Of a stretch of 64,000 nt of DNA, positions 55,556 to 64,000 are shown one piece after another. The DNA lies in contig NZ_FUZF01000013.1 of assembly GCF_900168125.1 (NCBI RefSeq), positions 62,001 to 126,000 on the forward strand, in the 5' to 3' direction. Origin of the DNA: Sphingobacterium nematocida (lineage in GTDB: Bacteria; Bacteroidota; Bacteroidia; Sphingobacteriales; Sphingobacteriaceae). How positions within the stretch are numbered: position 1 is the first letter of the stretch; each line of letters begins with the position of its first letter. A program made the position numbers and the translations under genes. A model generated the notes under the pieces. It searched no databases and was not told the origin of the DNA. It saw only the letters and a list, made by a program, of their open reading frames with translations.

Positions 55556-57310
55556 ATGAATCGGATGAAAACAAAATTTATATTAGGTCTGTTGACAACT
55601 ATTGTGTTGGCGAGTTCTTGTAAGGATTTTCTGGATAAGGAGCCTTTTGATAAGCTGGTGCCAGCTTCTTTCTTTAATACGGAAGCGGATCTACAGTTGT
55701 ATACCAATTCTTTCTATCAGGATTTTATTCCTAATGGACTAGCTATTGTACAGGCCGATGAGATGGGAGACTATACGTCTAAAAATAACTCGCCAACATT
55801 TATTGCCGGAAACTTCTCTCCGGTAGATCAAAGCAAATGGGATTGGACAAAGCTGCGTAACGTAAACTATTTTCTGTCACGCTACGACAACGTGGCCATA
55901 CCAGAGGAAGCGAGGAAGCATTATGCAGGGGTAGCTCGCTTTTTTAGGGCTTACTTTTATTTTGATAAGGTGAAAACCTATGGTAATGTGCCTTGGTATG
56001 GTAAACCATTGGCAACTGATGACCCTGAACTCTATAAAAAACAGGATCCAAGGACTTTGGTCATGGACTCGGTATTGGCGGATATTGACTTTGCGATAGC
56101 AAATATCAGAACGACTAAAGATAACTCTTCGAGTATGATCACCAAATGGGTGGCTTTGGGACTGAAGTCTAGAATATGCCTTTTTGAAGGTACTTTTCGA
56201 AAATATCATGAGCATTTAGGGTTAAAGTCTACTGCGGATAAATGGTTGGAAGAGTCGGCGAAGGCGGCAAAGGAACTGATGGATAGTAAGCAATACGCGG
56301 TATACAACACAGGTAAACCGAATTCGGATTATCGGACACTTTTTATCAGTGAAAATCCGGTGTCGACAGAGGTCCTATGGGCCAATACGTTTAATAATGC
56401 ACTGAAGCGCTGGCACGAGATCACATGGAAATTTAACTCGGCAACCTATGGTGCGCGTTGGGGATTGAATAAGCAGTTTGTAAACACGTATCTGAATACT
56501 GATGGTACGCGTTTTACAGATAAAGCAGGATACGATGAATTGGAGTTTAAGGAGGAGATGAAGGGGAGGGATGCTCGTTTAGGGCAGTCGGTACGCTCGC
56601 TAGGCTATAAGCGTTCGGACGGATCGGCAGCTCCTCCAAACTTTGGTTACACGTTTACAGGCTATCATATCCATAAATTCAGCTTGGACGATAAGCGCTT
56701 GGACGGTGTAGCAGAGGGATTCAATTCAATAACGATGATGCGCTATGCCGAGATACTATTAAACTATGCAGAAGCGAAGGCCGAGTTGGGGTTGATGAAC
56801 GACGTGATATGGGGGGAGACTATCGGTGAGCTGCGCAAACGGGCTGGTGTAAATCCTGCGGTACCAGTTGGCGTAGACCTTTATTTGCAAAAGATTTATT
56901 TTCCAGAAGTGTCTGATAAATATGTGATGGAAGTGAGACGCGAACGTGGAATAGAGTTGGTATACGAAGGATTGAGATATGATGATCTGTTGCGCTGGCG
57001 TAAAGGAAAATTGTTGGAGATGGACTGGAAGGGAATATATGTGCCAGGAATGAATATCGAAATGGATCTAGACGGTAATAATACACCAGATGTATGTTTT
57101 GTGAAGTCTATTCCAAGCAAGACCACACCAGGCGTGGTTTACTTTGTGGTAGATGATAAAGCCGCCAAGCTGTCGGAAGGAACTAAAGGTCATATCATAT
57201 GGCGTATAGATGAAGAGCGGAAATTTGAAGATAAAAAGTATCTTAGGCCAATAGCAAACGCTGATATTGTAGATAATAACAAACTAGAACAAAATCCAGG
57301 CTGGGAGTAG
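55556..57310 (+). CDS. SusD-like surface lipoprotein
   Basis: The protein has 584 residues from ATG 55556. The lipobox ASSC is followed by KDFLDKEPFDKLVPASFFNT. The core includes VARFFRAYFYFDKVKTYGNV and RRERGIELVYEGLRYDDLL. It is a close paralog of the SusD at 45.3 kb, with the same DPELYKKQDPRTLVMDSV stretch and an aspartate-rich MDLDGNNTPDVCF insertion that looks like a calcium loop. Two other in-frame ATGs exist, at 55517 (overlapping the SusC stop) and 55565; 55556 gives a basic n-region before the hydrophobic part. Confidence 0.93.
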   Translation: MNRMKTKFILGLLTTIVLASSCKDFLDKEPFDKLVPASFFNTEADLQLYTNSFYQDFIPNGLAIVQADEMGDYTSKNNSPTFIAGNFSPVDQSKWDWTKLRNVNYFLSRYDNVAIPEEARKHYAGVARFFRAYFYFDKVKTYGNVPWYGKPLATDDPELYKKQDPRTLVMDSVLADIDFAIANIRTTKDNSSSMITKWVALGLKSRICLFEGTFRKYHEHLGLKSTADKWLEESAKAAKELMDSKQYAVYNTGKPNSDYRTLFISENPVSTEVLWANTFNNALKRWHEITWKFNSATYGARWGLNKQFVNTYLNTDGTRFTDKAGYDELEFKEEMKGRDARLGQSVRSLGYKRSDGSAAPPNFGYTFTGYHIHKFSLDDKRLDGVAEGFNSITMMRYAEILLNYAEAKAELGLMNDVIWGETIGELRKRAGVNPAVPVGVDLYLQKIYFPEVSDKYVMEVRRERGIELVYEGLRYDDLLRWRKGKLLEMDWKGIYVPGMNIEMDLDGNNTPDVCFVKSIPSKTTPGVVYFVVDDKAAKLSEGTKGHIIWRIDEERKFEDKKYLRPIANADIVDNNKLEQNPGWE

Positions 57311-57350
57311 GTGTAGTATTCGTATAAATAGAAGTATGTGCAACCTCAGG

Positions 57351-57383
57351 AGAGCCTGTATCTTGATTGATACAGGCTCTTTA
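57351..57383. terminator. Bidirectional rho-independent terminator
   Basis: A perfect 12-base-pair stem, AGAGCCTGTATC (57351-57362) with GATACAGGCTCT (57369-57380), has a 6-base loop and TTT after it. It lies between the convergent SusD and GntR genes. Confidence 0.88.
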
Positions 57384-57402
57384 CGTATTATATTCCGTTG
57401 TT

Positions 57403-58143
57403 TTACTTGAATTTACCATTAAAAATACGTAAGAAATGGTTATTTAAATGGCTACGTATTGCTTTGCGGTAGGCTTCGGCATCACGTTGCTTCAGTACTT
57501 TTACCAGATCTTTGTGCGAGACAAAGTCTACATCACTTACGGGATGCTCTAAAAAACCGCTGTTATGTACGTACTGAAATATTGGAAGCAGCAGTTCTTG
57601 TAATTCCAATAACATCTTATTTTTTGATATCTCGTAGAGTTTGCCATGAAATTGGATCTCGTCATTGATGTTCCAAGGGAATGCCGTATCTCCAGACACA
57701 ATGTTATCGGCTATTTCTTCTAATTCCTTGAGGTCTTTATCTGTGATATTATTTACAATAAACTCAGCCATACCCACTTCTAGCGCTAAACGCATTTCAA
57801 ATAGATCTTTGAGGGTATCGCTATCCAGTATGGATGGGTGAAATACCTTTTTAAAAGATCCTAATACATCGGGATTGGTTAAGATCGCTCCTTTGTGTTT
57901 TTTTGATTCAATAAGCCCCACTGTTTTGAGCCTTAGTAAAGCTTCCCGAATGACTGTGCGACTTACCCCTAAGCTTTCGGCAAGATCAAGTTCTTTGGGA
58001 AGTACGTCGCCAACCTTCATCTTGGTCTCTTGGATAAAAGATATTATCCGTTCTTCAACCTTATCGACTAAGCTAGAGGTATCTACCCCTCCCAACTTTG
58101 AAATAGATGTGCTGTCTGTGCCTTCCATGTTTTTTTCAATCAT
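57403..58143 (-). CDS. GntR/FadR-family transcriptional regulator (sialic acid operon candidate)
   Basis: The protein has 246 residues. The winged helix lies at about 25-85 (VGDVLPKELDLAESLGVSRT, VIREALLRLKTVGLIESKKH). The C-terminal FCD ligand-binding domain contains DLFEMRLALEVGMAEFIVNN and WNINDEIQFHGKLYEIS, with Asp/His metal ligands. This is the FadR/NanR-type layout. It is transcribed divergently from a SusC/SusD/NanA operon with a strong palindromic operator between them, so it probably represses that operon and senses a sialic-acid catabolite. ATG 58143 is chosen; ATG 58128 is possible. Confidence 0.88.
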   Translation of the reverse strand: MIEKNMEGTDSTSISKLGGVDTSSLVDKVEERIISFIQETKMKVGDVLPKELDLAESLGVSRTVIREALLRLKTVGLIESKKHKGAILTNPDVLGSFKKVFHPSILDSDTLKDLFEMRLALEVGMAEFIVNNITDKDLKELEEIADNIVSGDTAFPWNINDEIQFHGKLYEISKNKMLLELQELLLPIFQYVHNSGFLEHPVSDVDFVSHKDLVKVLKQRDAEAYRKAIRSHLNNHFLRIFNGKFK

Positions 58144-58168
58144 TATGAGAACAATTATAAAAAAAAAA

Positions 58169-58199
58169 TTTGACATTAAATTATTATGTCATACATTTG
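58169..58199 (+). promoter_or_regulatory. Promoter of the sialic-acid SusC operon
   Basis: TTTG (58169-58172) and TACATTTG (58192-58199) are separated by exactly 19 bases, a full match to the Bacteroidota consensus TTTG-N19-TAnnTTTG. The SusC start codon is at 58244, leaving a leader of about 38 bases. Confidence 0.8.
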
Positions 58200-58221
58200 A
58201 TATATATTATGTATGACATAA
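58184..58221. promoter_or_regulatory. Two-site palindromic operator for the GntR regulator
   Basis: Perfect 13-base arms TTATGTCATACAT (58184-58196) and ATGTATGACATAA (58209-58221) are separated by 12 bases. Each arm contains an ATGTnnnACAT pseudo-palindrome with the GT-N3-AC core typical of FadR-type sites, with centres 23 bases apart. The left site overlaps the -7 element, so binding would block transcription of the SusC operon. Confidence 0.75.
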
Positions 58222-58243
58222 CCAAATATAATAAAGAACTGTT

Positions 58244-61200
58244 ATGATAAATTTTTTAATTCTTAAGAACCAGAAGAAGTTGATTTTCCTTCTTTTTCTT
58301 TGTGTTTTGCAAACAGGAGCGTTTGCCCAGAGCACGCTAAAAGGTCGTGTGTCTGCCGACGGAGGGACTGTATTGTCTAACGTAAGTGTCTCGAATAATA
58401 CACTTAACGTAATCACATCGACGGATGCTATGGGTAACTTTACAATCAAAGCGAATACGGGAGATAAGTTGACGTTTTCTTTTGTAGGCTATTTGACGAA
58501 AGAAATTGTATTACAAAACTTGAATACGGTAGCGATTTTGCTACAGGAAGATGATCATAACCTCGAGGAGGTGGTGGTTATGGGGTACGGAACAGTAAAA
58601 AGAAATAAGATGACCGCTTCGGTATCCACATTGGATAAAAAAGTGTTGGAGAGTGGGATGCGGGCAAATCCGGCCCAAGCATTGGCGGGTACTGTGCCCG
58701 GATTGCGGGTGTCTACAGGATCAGGTAGGCCAGGTGCATTGGCGAGTATCACGCTGCGTGGGGGAACCAACTTTGATGGGTCAGGTAGTCCTTTGATATT
58801 GGTGGATGGACAGATACGAGGTAGCTTGTCTGATATAAACCCAGAAGAAATTGAGCGGATCGATGTACAAAAGGATGCTGCGGCTACGGCAATATATGGT
58901 GCTAGAGCATCGAATGGTGTGGTGATTGTAACTACGAAAAGGGGTAAGTCGGGATCGTCATCGTTGGATTTGAAAGTTAATCGAGGTATCAATTACCTGA
59001 ATACACCGTATAATTTTTTGAGCTCGGAGGAATATGTTAAGTGGACGAGGATGGGAGCTGTTGAAGCTATTAAAGCAGGAACATTGGCTAATACGGCGTT
59101 GGGAAATCCAGGGCCTCGAGGTACCGGTAATGCCTATTTTGGGAGTGATGGTAAGACGCCCTTGGACGGTAATTATGTAAACCAAGGGAGATGGAGCTTA
59201 ATGCGGCTGACAGATGAAAACCGGTTCTTATTGGATCAGGGATGGAAACAGATGAAAGATGTAGTGCCGACAAATACGGCCGGAAATTATGATGCCAATG
59301 GGCAGTTCTATGATTTGATCTACGAAGATTTCAATTATGGAGATCTTGCTTTTCGGTCGCCAGCTCCTTCTCAGGACTATAACCTCTCGTTTTCGGGAGG
59401 GAATGATAAAGCTAGTTACTACAGTAATCTAGGAATTTATGATGAAAAAGGTTTGTCATTAAATACGTTTTATCGTCGGTATAACTTTGCGGTAAATGCG
59501 GATTATAAAATTAAAGACTGGTTGAAAGCAGAGTCTGGAGTAAATTATACCCGAGCCAATTGGCGTGATCAGACCCTGACAAACGGCGAAGAGAATTATT
59601 GGGGAAGAATGCTGTCGGCACCACCTACACTGCGTAGTAAAAGTCCGATTACGGGTGACTGGATACTGGGACGGGATGCAAGCGATGGAAATCCGTTGGT
59701 CAATATTGATAAGTATATACGCCGCAACCAGAGTGATAAATTGACCTTTAACCAGTCTTTGGTCGTTAACTTTACCCCAGAACTTAATCTGCGGGTCAAA
59801 GGTATATTGTTTTATGAAGAGCAGTATTTCGAATCATTTGATAAGGATTTTAGGAATAATTTTTTGAGTTATACGAATCCGGATGCGGGCTGGAATAGAC
59901 AACGAAATAGCTCAGCTTCGTTTTGGAGGGATATACAGCAGACCTACAACGCTGTATTGAACTATGATAAATCGGTAGGTAATCATAATGTCAATGCGCT
60001 GATCGGTGCTGAATTTTTTGACTCGTATTACCGCGGCCTTGGGGCATCGGGAGCATTGGCACCTACGGATGATTTTATGTCGCTCGGATTGACGACCAAT
60101 ACAGCTACTAATCCGACAAGAGGCGCTTCTTCGTCTCACGCTAACGACCGGATTATTTCTCAATTTGCGCGCGTGAACTATGATTATGCAGATAAGTATT
60201 TGTTTTCGGCTACATTTAGGAATGACGGTATTTCCCGATTAAATGCGGATAACAGATGGGGCTTTTTTCCTGCGGCCTCGGTGGGCTGGGTGGCAACAAA
60301 AGAACAGTTCTTGCAAGATGCTGCGCCATGGTTAAACTTTTTGAAGGTGCGAGCTAGCTGGGGTAAAAACGGTAACATCGGAATAGGTACAAGTGATCCT
60401 ATCGGTAAATACCAGGTACAAGGCTCGTATAATGTGCAGACTGCATATGATCAGGTAAAAGGCTTTTTGTTCGGCAATCCTACTTTATCGACGCTGCAGT
60501 GGGAAAAATCGAGCACTACCGAGGTCGGAGCGGATATGGGATTTTTGAATAGTCGTTTGAATTTATCAGCAGCTTATTATAACCGTATCACATCTGATAA
60601 ACTTGCTTATATCGCTTTACCCTCTTCGGCTGGTATAGATCAGATCCGTACCAATAATGGTACGATGCGTAATAGAGGAATTGAACTGGATTTGGGGTAT
60701 AAGATTATCGCCAATCAAAATTGGACCTGGCAGGTGAATGCAAATACCGCATATGTGCGTAATAAAATAATAAAACTGCCTAATAATGGAAATGATTTGA
60801 ATAGACAGGGGGGCACTCAGGTGTATGATCCTACTAGTAAATCGTTGATATGGGTAGAGGGATTGCAGGAAGGCAAAGAATGGGGAGATGTATATGGATT
60901 CCGAATGAAGGGAATCATTCGCACAGCGGAAGATCTGGCGAACTATAATGTACGTGATGAAGCAGCAGGTGATACGTATGGCATAGGGGGCGCTGCAGGC
61001 AAGCGTGTGGCTAGTCAGAAGGTAATTACAGAACAAGGATTATCTGGGTATTTGCCGACACAGCTCGGGGATGCTATATGGGATGATATTAATGGGGATG
61101 GAGTAATCAATCAGGATGATCGTGTCCGACTAGGAAATACAATGCCTAAATGGACTGGAGGATTTAATACGACGGTAAGTTATAGAGGTCTATCGCTATT

Positions 61201-61630
61201 CACCCGTATAGACTTTGCTCTGGGACATATACAGATGGATCGGATGAATGTGTGGTCATTGGGATCGATGCAGGGAGAATTTAATGCAGGGGATATCGTA
61301 AAAGACACCTGGACAGCAGAAAACCCCAATGCTAAATATCCGCGTTATATGTGGGCTGACCAGTTAAATATGAAAAATTTTGATCGCCCTAGTGATCTTT
61401 TCTGGGTGAATTCGAGCTATCTCGCCTTTAGGGAAGTATCACTTTCTTATTCGGTACCGAAGGAGTGGATTTCAAAAGCAAGGATCAGTGGGTTGACACT
61501 GACGGCAACGGGGCAGAACCTGGGTTATATTTCTAATAAGTTGAATGCTCTTCCTGAGCGTACAGGATTTCAGAATAGTGCATACACAATACCTACCATG
61601 TTGATATTCGGTGGTAAGATTACATTTTAA
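58244..61630 (+). CDS. SusC-like TonB-dependent transporter (probable sialoglycan uptake)
   Basis: The protein has 1128 residues. A signal peptide ends near AFAQ, and the beta domain follows at once (LKGRVSADGGTVLSNVSVSN), so there is no STN domain. The plug motifs are LEEVVVMGYGTVKRNKMTAS and PLILVDGQIRGSLSDINPEE. Control by GntR in place of ECF sigma/FecR fits the missing STN. The presence of N-acetylneuraminate lyase two genes downstream suggests a role like NanO of Tannerella and Bacteroides, that is, uptake of free or linked sialic acid. Confidence 0.93.
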   Translation: MINFLILKNQKKLIFLLFLCVLQTGAFAQSTLKGRVSADGGTVLSNVSVSNNTLNVITSTDAMGNFTIKANTGDKLTFSFVGYLTKEIVLQNLNTVAILLQEDDHNLEEVVVMGYGTVKRNKMTASVSTLDKKVLESGMRANPAQALAGTVPGLRVSTGSGRPGALASITLRGGTNFDGSGSPLILVDGQIRGSLSDINPEEIERIDVQKDAAATAIYGARASNGVVIVTTKRGKSGSSSLDLKVNRGINYLNTPYNFLSSEEYVKWTRMGAVEAIKAGTLANTALGNPGPRGTGNAYFGSDGKTPLDGNYVNQGRWSLMRLTDENRFLLDQGWKQMKDVVPTNTAGNYDANGQFYDLIYEDFNYGDLAFRSPAPSQDYNLSFSGGNDKASYYSNLGIYDEKGLSLNTFYRRYNFAVNADYKIKDWLKAESGVNYTRANWRDQTLTNGEENYWGRMLSAPPTLRSKSPITGDWILGRDASDGNPLVNIDKYIRRNQSDKLTFNQSLVVNFTPELNLRVKGILFYEEQYFESFDKDFRNNFLSYTNPDAGWNRQRNSSASFWRDIQQTYNAVLNYDKSVGNHNVNALIGAEFFDSYYRGLGASGALAPTDDFMSLGLTTNTATNPTRGASSSHANDRIISQFARVNYDYADKYLFSATFRNDGISRLNADNRWGFFPAASVGWVATKEQFLQDAAPWLNFLKVRASWGKNGNIGIGTSDPIGKYQVQGSYNVQTAYDQVKGFLFGNPTLSTLQWEKSSTTEVGADMGFLNSRLNLSAAYYNRITSDKLAYIALPSSAGIDQIRTNNGTMRNRGIELDLGYKIIANQNWTWQVNANTAYVRNKIIKLPNNGNDLNRQGGTQVYDPTSKSLIWVEGLQEGKEWGDVYGFRMKGIIRTAEDLANYNVRDEAAGDTYGIGGAAGKRVASQKVITEQGLSGYLPTQLGDAIWDDINGDGVINQDDRVRLGNTMPKWTGGFNTTVSYRGLSLFTRIDFALGHIQMDRMNVWSLGSMQGEFNAGDIVKDTWTAENPNAKYPRYMWADQLNMKNFDRPSDLFWVNSSYLAFREVSLSYSVPKEWISKARISGLTLTATGQNLGYISNKLNALPERTGFQNSAYTIPTMLIFGGKITF

Positions 61631-61646
61631 GAAAGAGGGTTATATC

Positions 61647-63200
61647 ATGAGAAAATATATAAAAATAGCGATTGTTACGGTCATGACTGGGCTATTGACT
61701 GGTTGTAATAAAAACTTGGACTTTGTACCGGAGGATTATTTTGCGGATGGTAACTATTGGCAAAATGAGACGCAGGTGAATAATTTTATGGTGGGTATTC
61801 ATAACGATCTGCGTAATAAGCAATTTATGCTTTTTCGCTTGGGAGAGATGCGAGGTGGAGGGTTATCCAATACGGCCAGGATGGATGTATCGCTGAATGA
61901 ACTCAGTATTATTAACCATGGAATGACAGAGGTTTCGCCAGGAATAGGAGCTTGGGCTGGATTTATGAATAGCATATTGCAGATTAATTTATTTATCAGC
62001 AAAATGGAGACAATCTCCTTTGTGCCATCTGATAAAAAAGCTCAACTTCTAGGGCAGGCATATGGCTTAAGGGCATATTACTATTTTCACCTGTTGCGTA
62101 CTTATGGAGGTGTGCCGCTGCGTTTGACACCTGATGTGCTGTTAGACAAGCCAGATGCTGTAAATTTAAGGATGGCGCGTTCATCAGAAGCTGAAGTCTT
62201 AGCTGCGATTAAAGGTGATATAGCGGCGTCGGTGCAAAATTTTGGTACCATTCAAGGAACTAATAAAGCGTATTGGTCGCTAAATGCTACCCGTATGTTG
62301 AAGGGAGAGGTGTTTCTTTGGTCGGCAAAGGTGTATAATAATACGGCAGATCTAGTAGAAGCAAAGAATGCGCTTAATGCGGTAGCAGGGTATAGTTTGC
62401 TCACTAATTTTGGAGATGTATTCAAGCAGAAGAGAAATTCCGAAATAATTTTTACACTCCCTTTTGCATTTAATGAGGCTGAAGCTTCGAGTGTAAGTTT
62501 ATTTCTGTACCCAGTAGCCAATTTTAACGGTATCTATTACAAAGATACAGTAAACGTTAATGCACCGAAACTAGTGGATCCTCTCAATATTGCGCAAGCG
62601 AGTGCTGGAGGTATTCAGCGATACGCTTATACCTATGAGCTATTCCAATCGTATGGGATCAATGACCAGCGCAGAAATAGTACTTTTTATGATTTTTACG
62701 GAATAGACCGCACAGTCACCCCCAATAAAGTGACGATAAGAAACACGGTATTAACTAAGTTTATGGGAACTGTAAATAATAATATCCGTAATTGGACGGA
62801 CGACTGGCCTATATATCGGGAAGCAGACCGTTTGCTGATGTTGGCTGAAATCGCTAACGCAGAGGGAACTGATCCAAAGAATTACCTACAACCTATCCGT
62901 GATCGTGCATTTAATGGTATTGATCCTTTACCTTTTGTCAATGGGTCTAAGGATGCTAATGAGCTGGCTATATTTGCAGAACGCGCAAAGGAATTTGTAT
63001 GGGAGGGTAAGCGATGGTACGATTTGAGACGGATGAAATTGGGGGGCGACCCGTTGGCCTTTAAAGGTACAGGCAATCCGTATGGCGTGTTGAATAAATC
63101 GACGGATGCTTATAAACTATTGTGGCCGGTCGGGAGAGATGTATGGACCAATGATCCGTTGGTAGAACAAACGCCGGGATATACGACGACAAAACCCTAA
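61647..63200 (+). CDS. SusD-like surface lipoprotein (probable sialic-acid binding)
   Basis: The protein has 517 residues. The lipobox LTGC is followed by NKNLDFVPEDYFADGNYWQN. SusD features include GQAYGLRAYYYFHLLRTYGG, and AKEFVWEGKRWYDLRRMKLG near the C-terminus. It should pair with the preceding SusC as a NanU-like binding protein. ATG 61647 gives the signal peptide; the earlier in-frame start lies inside the SusC gene. The gap is 16 bases. Confidence 0.92.
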   Translation: MRKYIKIAIVTVMTGLLTGCNKNLDFVPEDYFADGNYWQNETQVNNFMVGIHNDLRNKQFMLFRLGEMRGGGLSNTARMDVSLNELSIINHGMTEVSPGIGAWAGFMNSILQINLFISKMETISFVPSDKKAQLLGQAYGLRAYYYFHLLRTYGGVPLRLTPDVLLDKPDAVNLRMARSSEAEVLAAIKGDIAASVQNFGTIQGTNKAYWSLNATRMLKGEVFLWSAKVYNNTADLVEAKNALNAVAGYSLLTNFGDVFKQKRNSEIIFTLPFAFNEAEASSVSLFLYPVANFNGIYYKDTVNVNAPKLVDPLNIAQASAGGIQRYAYTYELFQSYGINDQRRNSTFYDFYGIDRTVTPNKVTIRNTVLTKFMGTVNNNIRNWTDDWPIYREADRLLMLAEIANAEGTDPKNYLQPIRDRAFNGIDPLPFVNGSKDANELAIFAERAKEFVWEGKRWYDLRRMKLGGDPLAFKGTGNPYGVLNKSTDAYKLLWPVGRDVWTNDPLVEQTPGYTTTKP

Positions 63201-63256
63201 TCCTAAATACAGCTGGGATAGAAATTTTAGAATTGAATACTATTAAATAGAGACAT

Positions 63257-64000
63257 ATGCTTAATCACAAAATTGAAGGTTTGATTGCTGCACCTTTTAC
63301 ACCATTTGACGAAAACAATGAACTTAATCTGGACTTGATCCCAGGATATTACCAATCCTTGAAGCGCAATGGCGTGAAGGGAGCTTTTATCTGTGGATCT
63401 ACGGGAGAAGGAGTGTCATTGACCTTTGAGGAGAAGATTCGAGTAATGAAGGCATGGACGATCTGGACAAAAGGAGATGAAGACTTTGTGTTGATGATGT
63501 TTTTAGGCGGTACTAATATCAAGGAATGCCAGGAATTGGCGGCTATTGCCGAGCAGGAGGGCGTCGATGCCATCTCTTTTACATCTCCTTATTATTTCAA
63601 ACCAGCGAATGTTGGGCAGCTAGCCAAGTGTTGTCAGGCTGTGGCGTCGGCAGCCCCTAATACGGCGTTCTATTATTACCATATACCTGTTCTGACAGGA
63701 GGTAACTATGCGATGTTGGATTTGTTGGCTGCGGTGGATGGGATGATTCCTACCTTTAGGGGGATCAAGTATACACATGAGGATTTTATGGATTTCTTGT
63801 CTTGTATGAACTACGCGGACAGAAAGTATGATATGCTGTGGGGAAGGGACGAGAATATGCTGTCGTCATTGGTATTGGGAAGCAAAGGGGCCGTAGGTAG
63901 TACGTATAACTATGCTGCACCGCTGTATCATCAGTTGATCGATGCCTTCGAGGCAGGTGATTTTGAAACAGCTAATGCTAGACAACAATTGTCTATCGAT
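63257..64000 (+). CDS. nanA: N-acetylneuraminate lyase (partial, runs off the window)
   Basis: The first 248 codons are present and the frame is open to the edge. The DHDPS/NAL fold is shown by GLIAAPFTPFDENNELNLDL, FICGSTGEGVSLTFEEK and the catalytic Tyr141 in FYYYHIPVLTGG. The Schiff-base Lys171 is in RGIKYTHEDFMDF. The YYYHIP and IPTFRGIKYTH blocks are closer to vertebrate-type and Bacteroides lyases than to E. coli NanA (YNIP, LKQTS). It splits N-acetylneuraminate into ManNAc and pyruvate. It follows the SusC/SusD pair and identifies the operon as a sialic-acid locus. Confidence 0.9.
   Translation, partial: MLNHKIEGLIAAPFTPFDENNELNLDLIPGYYQSLKRNGVKGAFICGSTGEGVSLTFEEKIRVMKAWTIWTKGDEDFVLMMFLGGTNIKECQELAAIAEQEGVDAISFTSPYYFKPANVGQLAKCCQAVASAAPNTAFYYYHIPVLTGGNYAMLDLLAAVDGMIPTFRGIKYTHEDFMDFLSCMNYADRKYDMLWGRDENMLSSLVLGSKGAVGSTYNYAAPLYHQLIDAFEAGDFETANARQQLSID

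Noticed and set aside
1-64000. CRISPR arrays, tRNA or rRNA genes, insertion sequences
   Set aside because: No regularly spaced repeats, no tRNA cloverleaf or rRNA-like stretch and no transposase gene were found on reading.

Overview
The window comes from a Bacteroidota genome, most likely Sphingobacteriaceae (Sphingobacterium-like). It holds five SusC/SusD pairs, ECF sigma/FecR modules, lipoboxes with acidic residues after the cysteine, TAnnTTTG-type -7 promoter elements, and few Shine-Dalgarno sequences. All calls rest on reading the sequence and on family knowledge; no search was run.

Positions 1-19,800 are a Wzx/Wzy-type surface polysaccharide locus. It opens with the 3' end of rmlA, an outer-membrane SLBB export protein and a Wzz-like co-polymerase. 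A low-GC cassette (about 2.66-12.3 kb) follows: two tandem 3,4-ketoisomerase-type cupins, an N-acetyltransferase and an aminotransferase (dTDP-Fuc3NAc or dTDP-Qui3NAc), a flippase, four glycosyltransferases and a polymerase. Next come gmd and fcl (GDP-L-fucose), another glycosyltransferase, a WreQ/WbpV-like reductase and a WbpL/WecA-like initiating transferase. A third cupin, a small unknown protein and a PHP-type phosphatase close the locus. The matching WbpM-like dehydratase lies downstream at 30.2 kb, so the initiating sugar is probably QuiNAc or FucNAc.

Positions 19.9-28.7 kb are a utilization locus (ECF sigma, FecR, STN-type SusC, SusD, DUF5017-like lipoprotein, GH16 glucanase), probably for a beta-glucan. 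Two minus-strand housekeeping-type genes and wbpM follow. At 32.5-37.0 kb is a SusC/SusD pair without enzymes. A fragment matching the 3' end of wbpM lies just past it, which suggests a recombination scar.

Positions 39.7-57.3 kb are the most unusual part. An ECF sigma/FecR module leads two clearly paralogous SusC/SusD pairs. Between them lie a beta-helix lipoprotein, a secreted YdcF-like protein with a novel C-terminal half, a phosphodiester glycosidase (NAGPA domain) and a secreted PHP phosphodiesterase. No classical glycoside hydrolase is present, so I propose that the locus handles phosphodiester-containing glycans.

Positions 57.4-64.0 kb are a GntR-controlled SusC/SusD/N-acetylneuraminate lyase locus for sialic acid. 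A two-site palindromic operator lies directly on its promoter.
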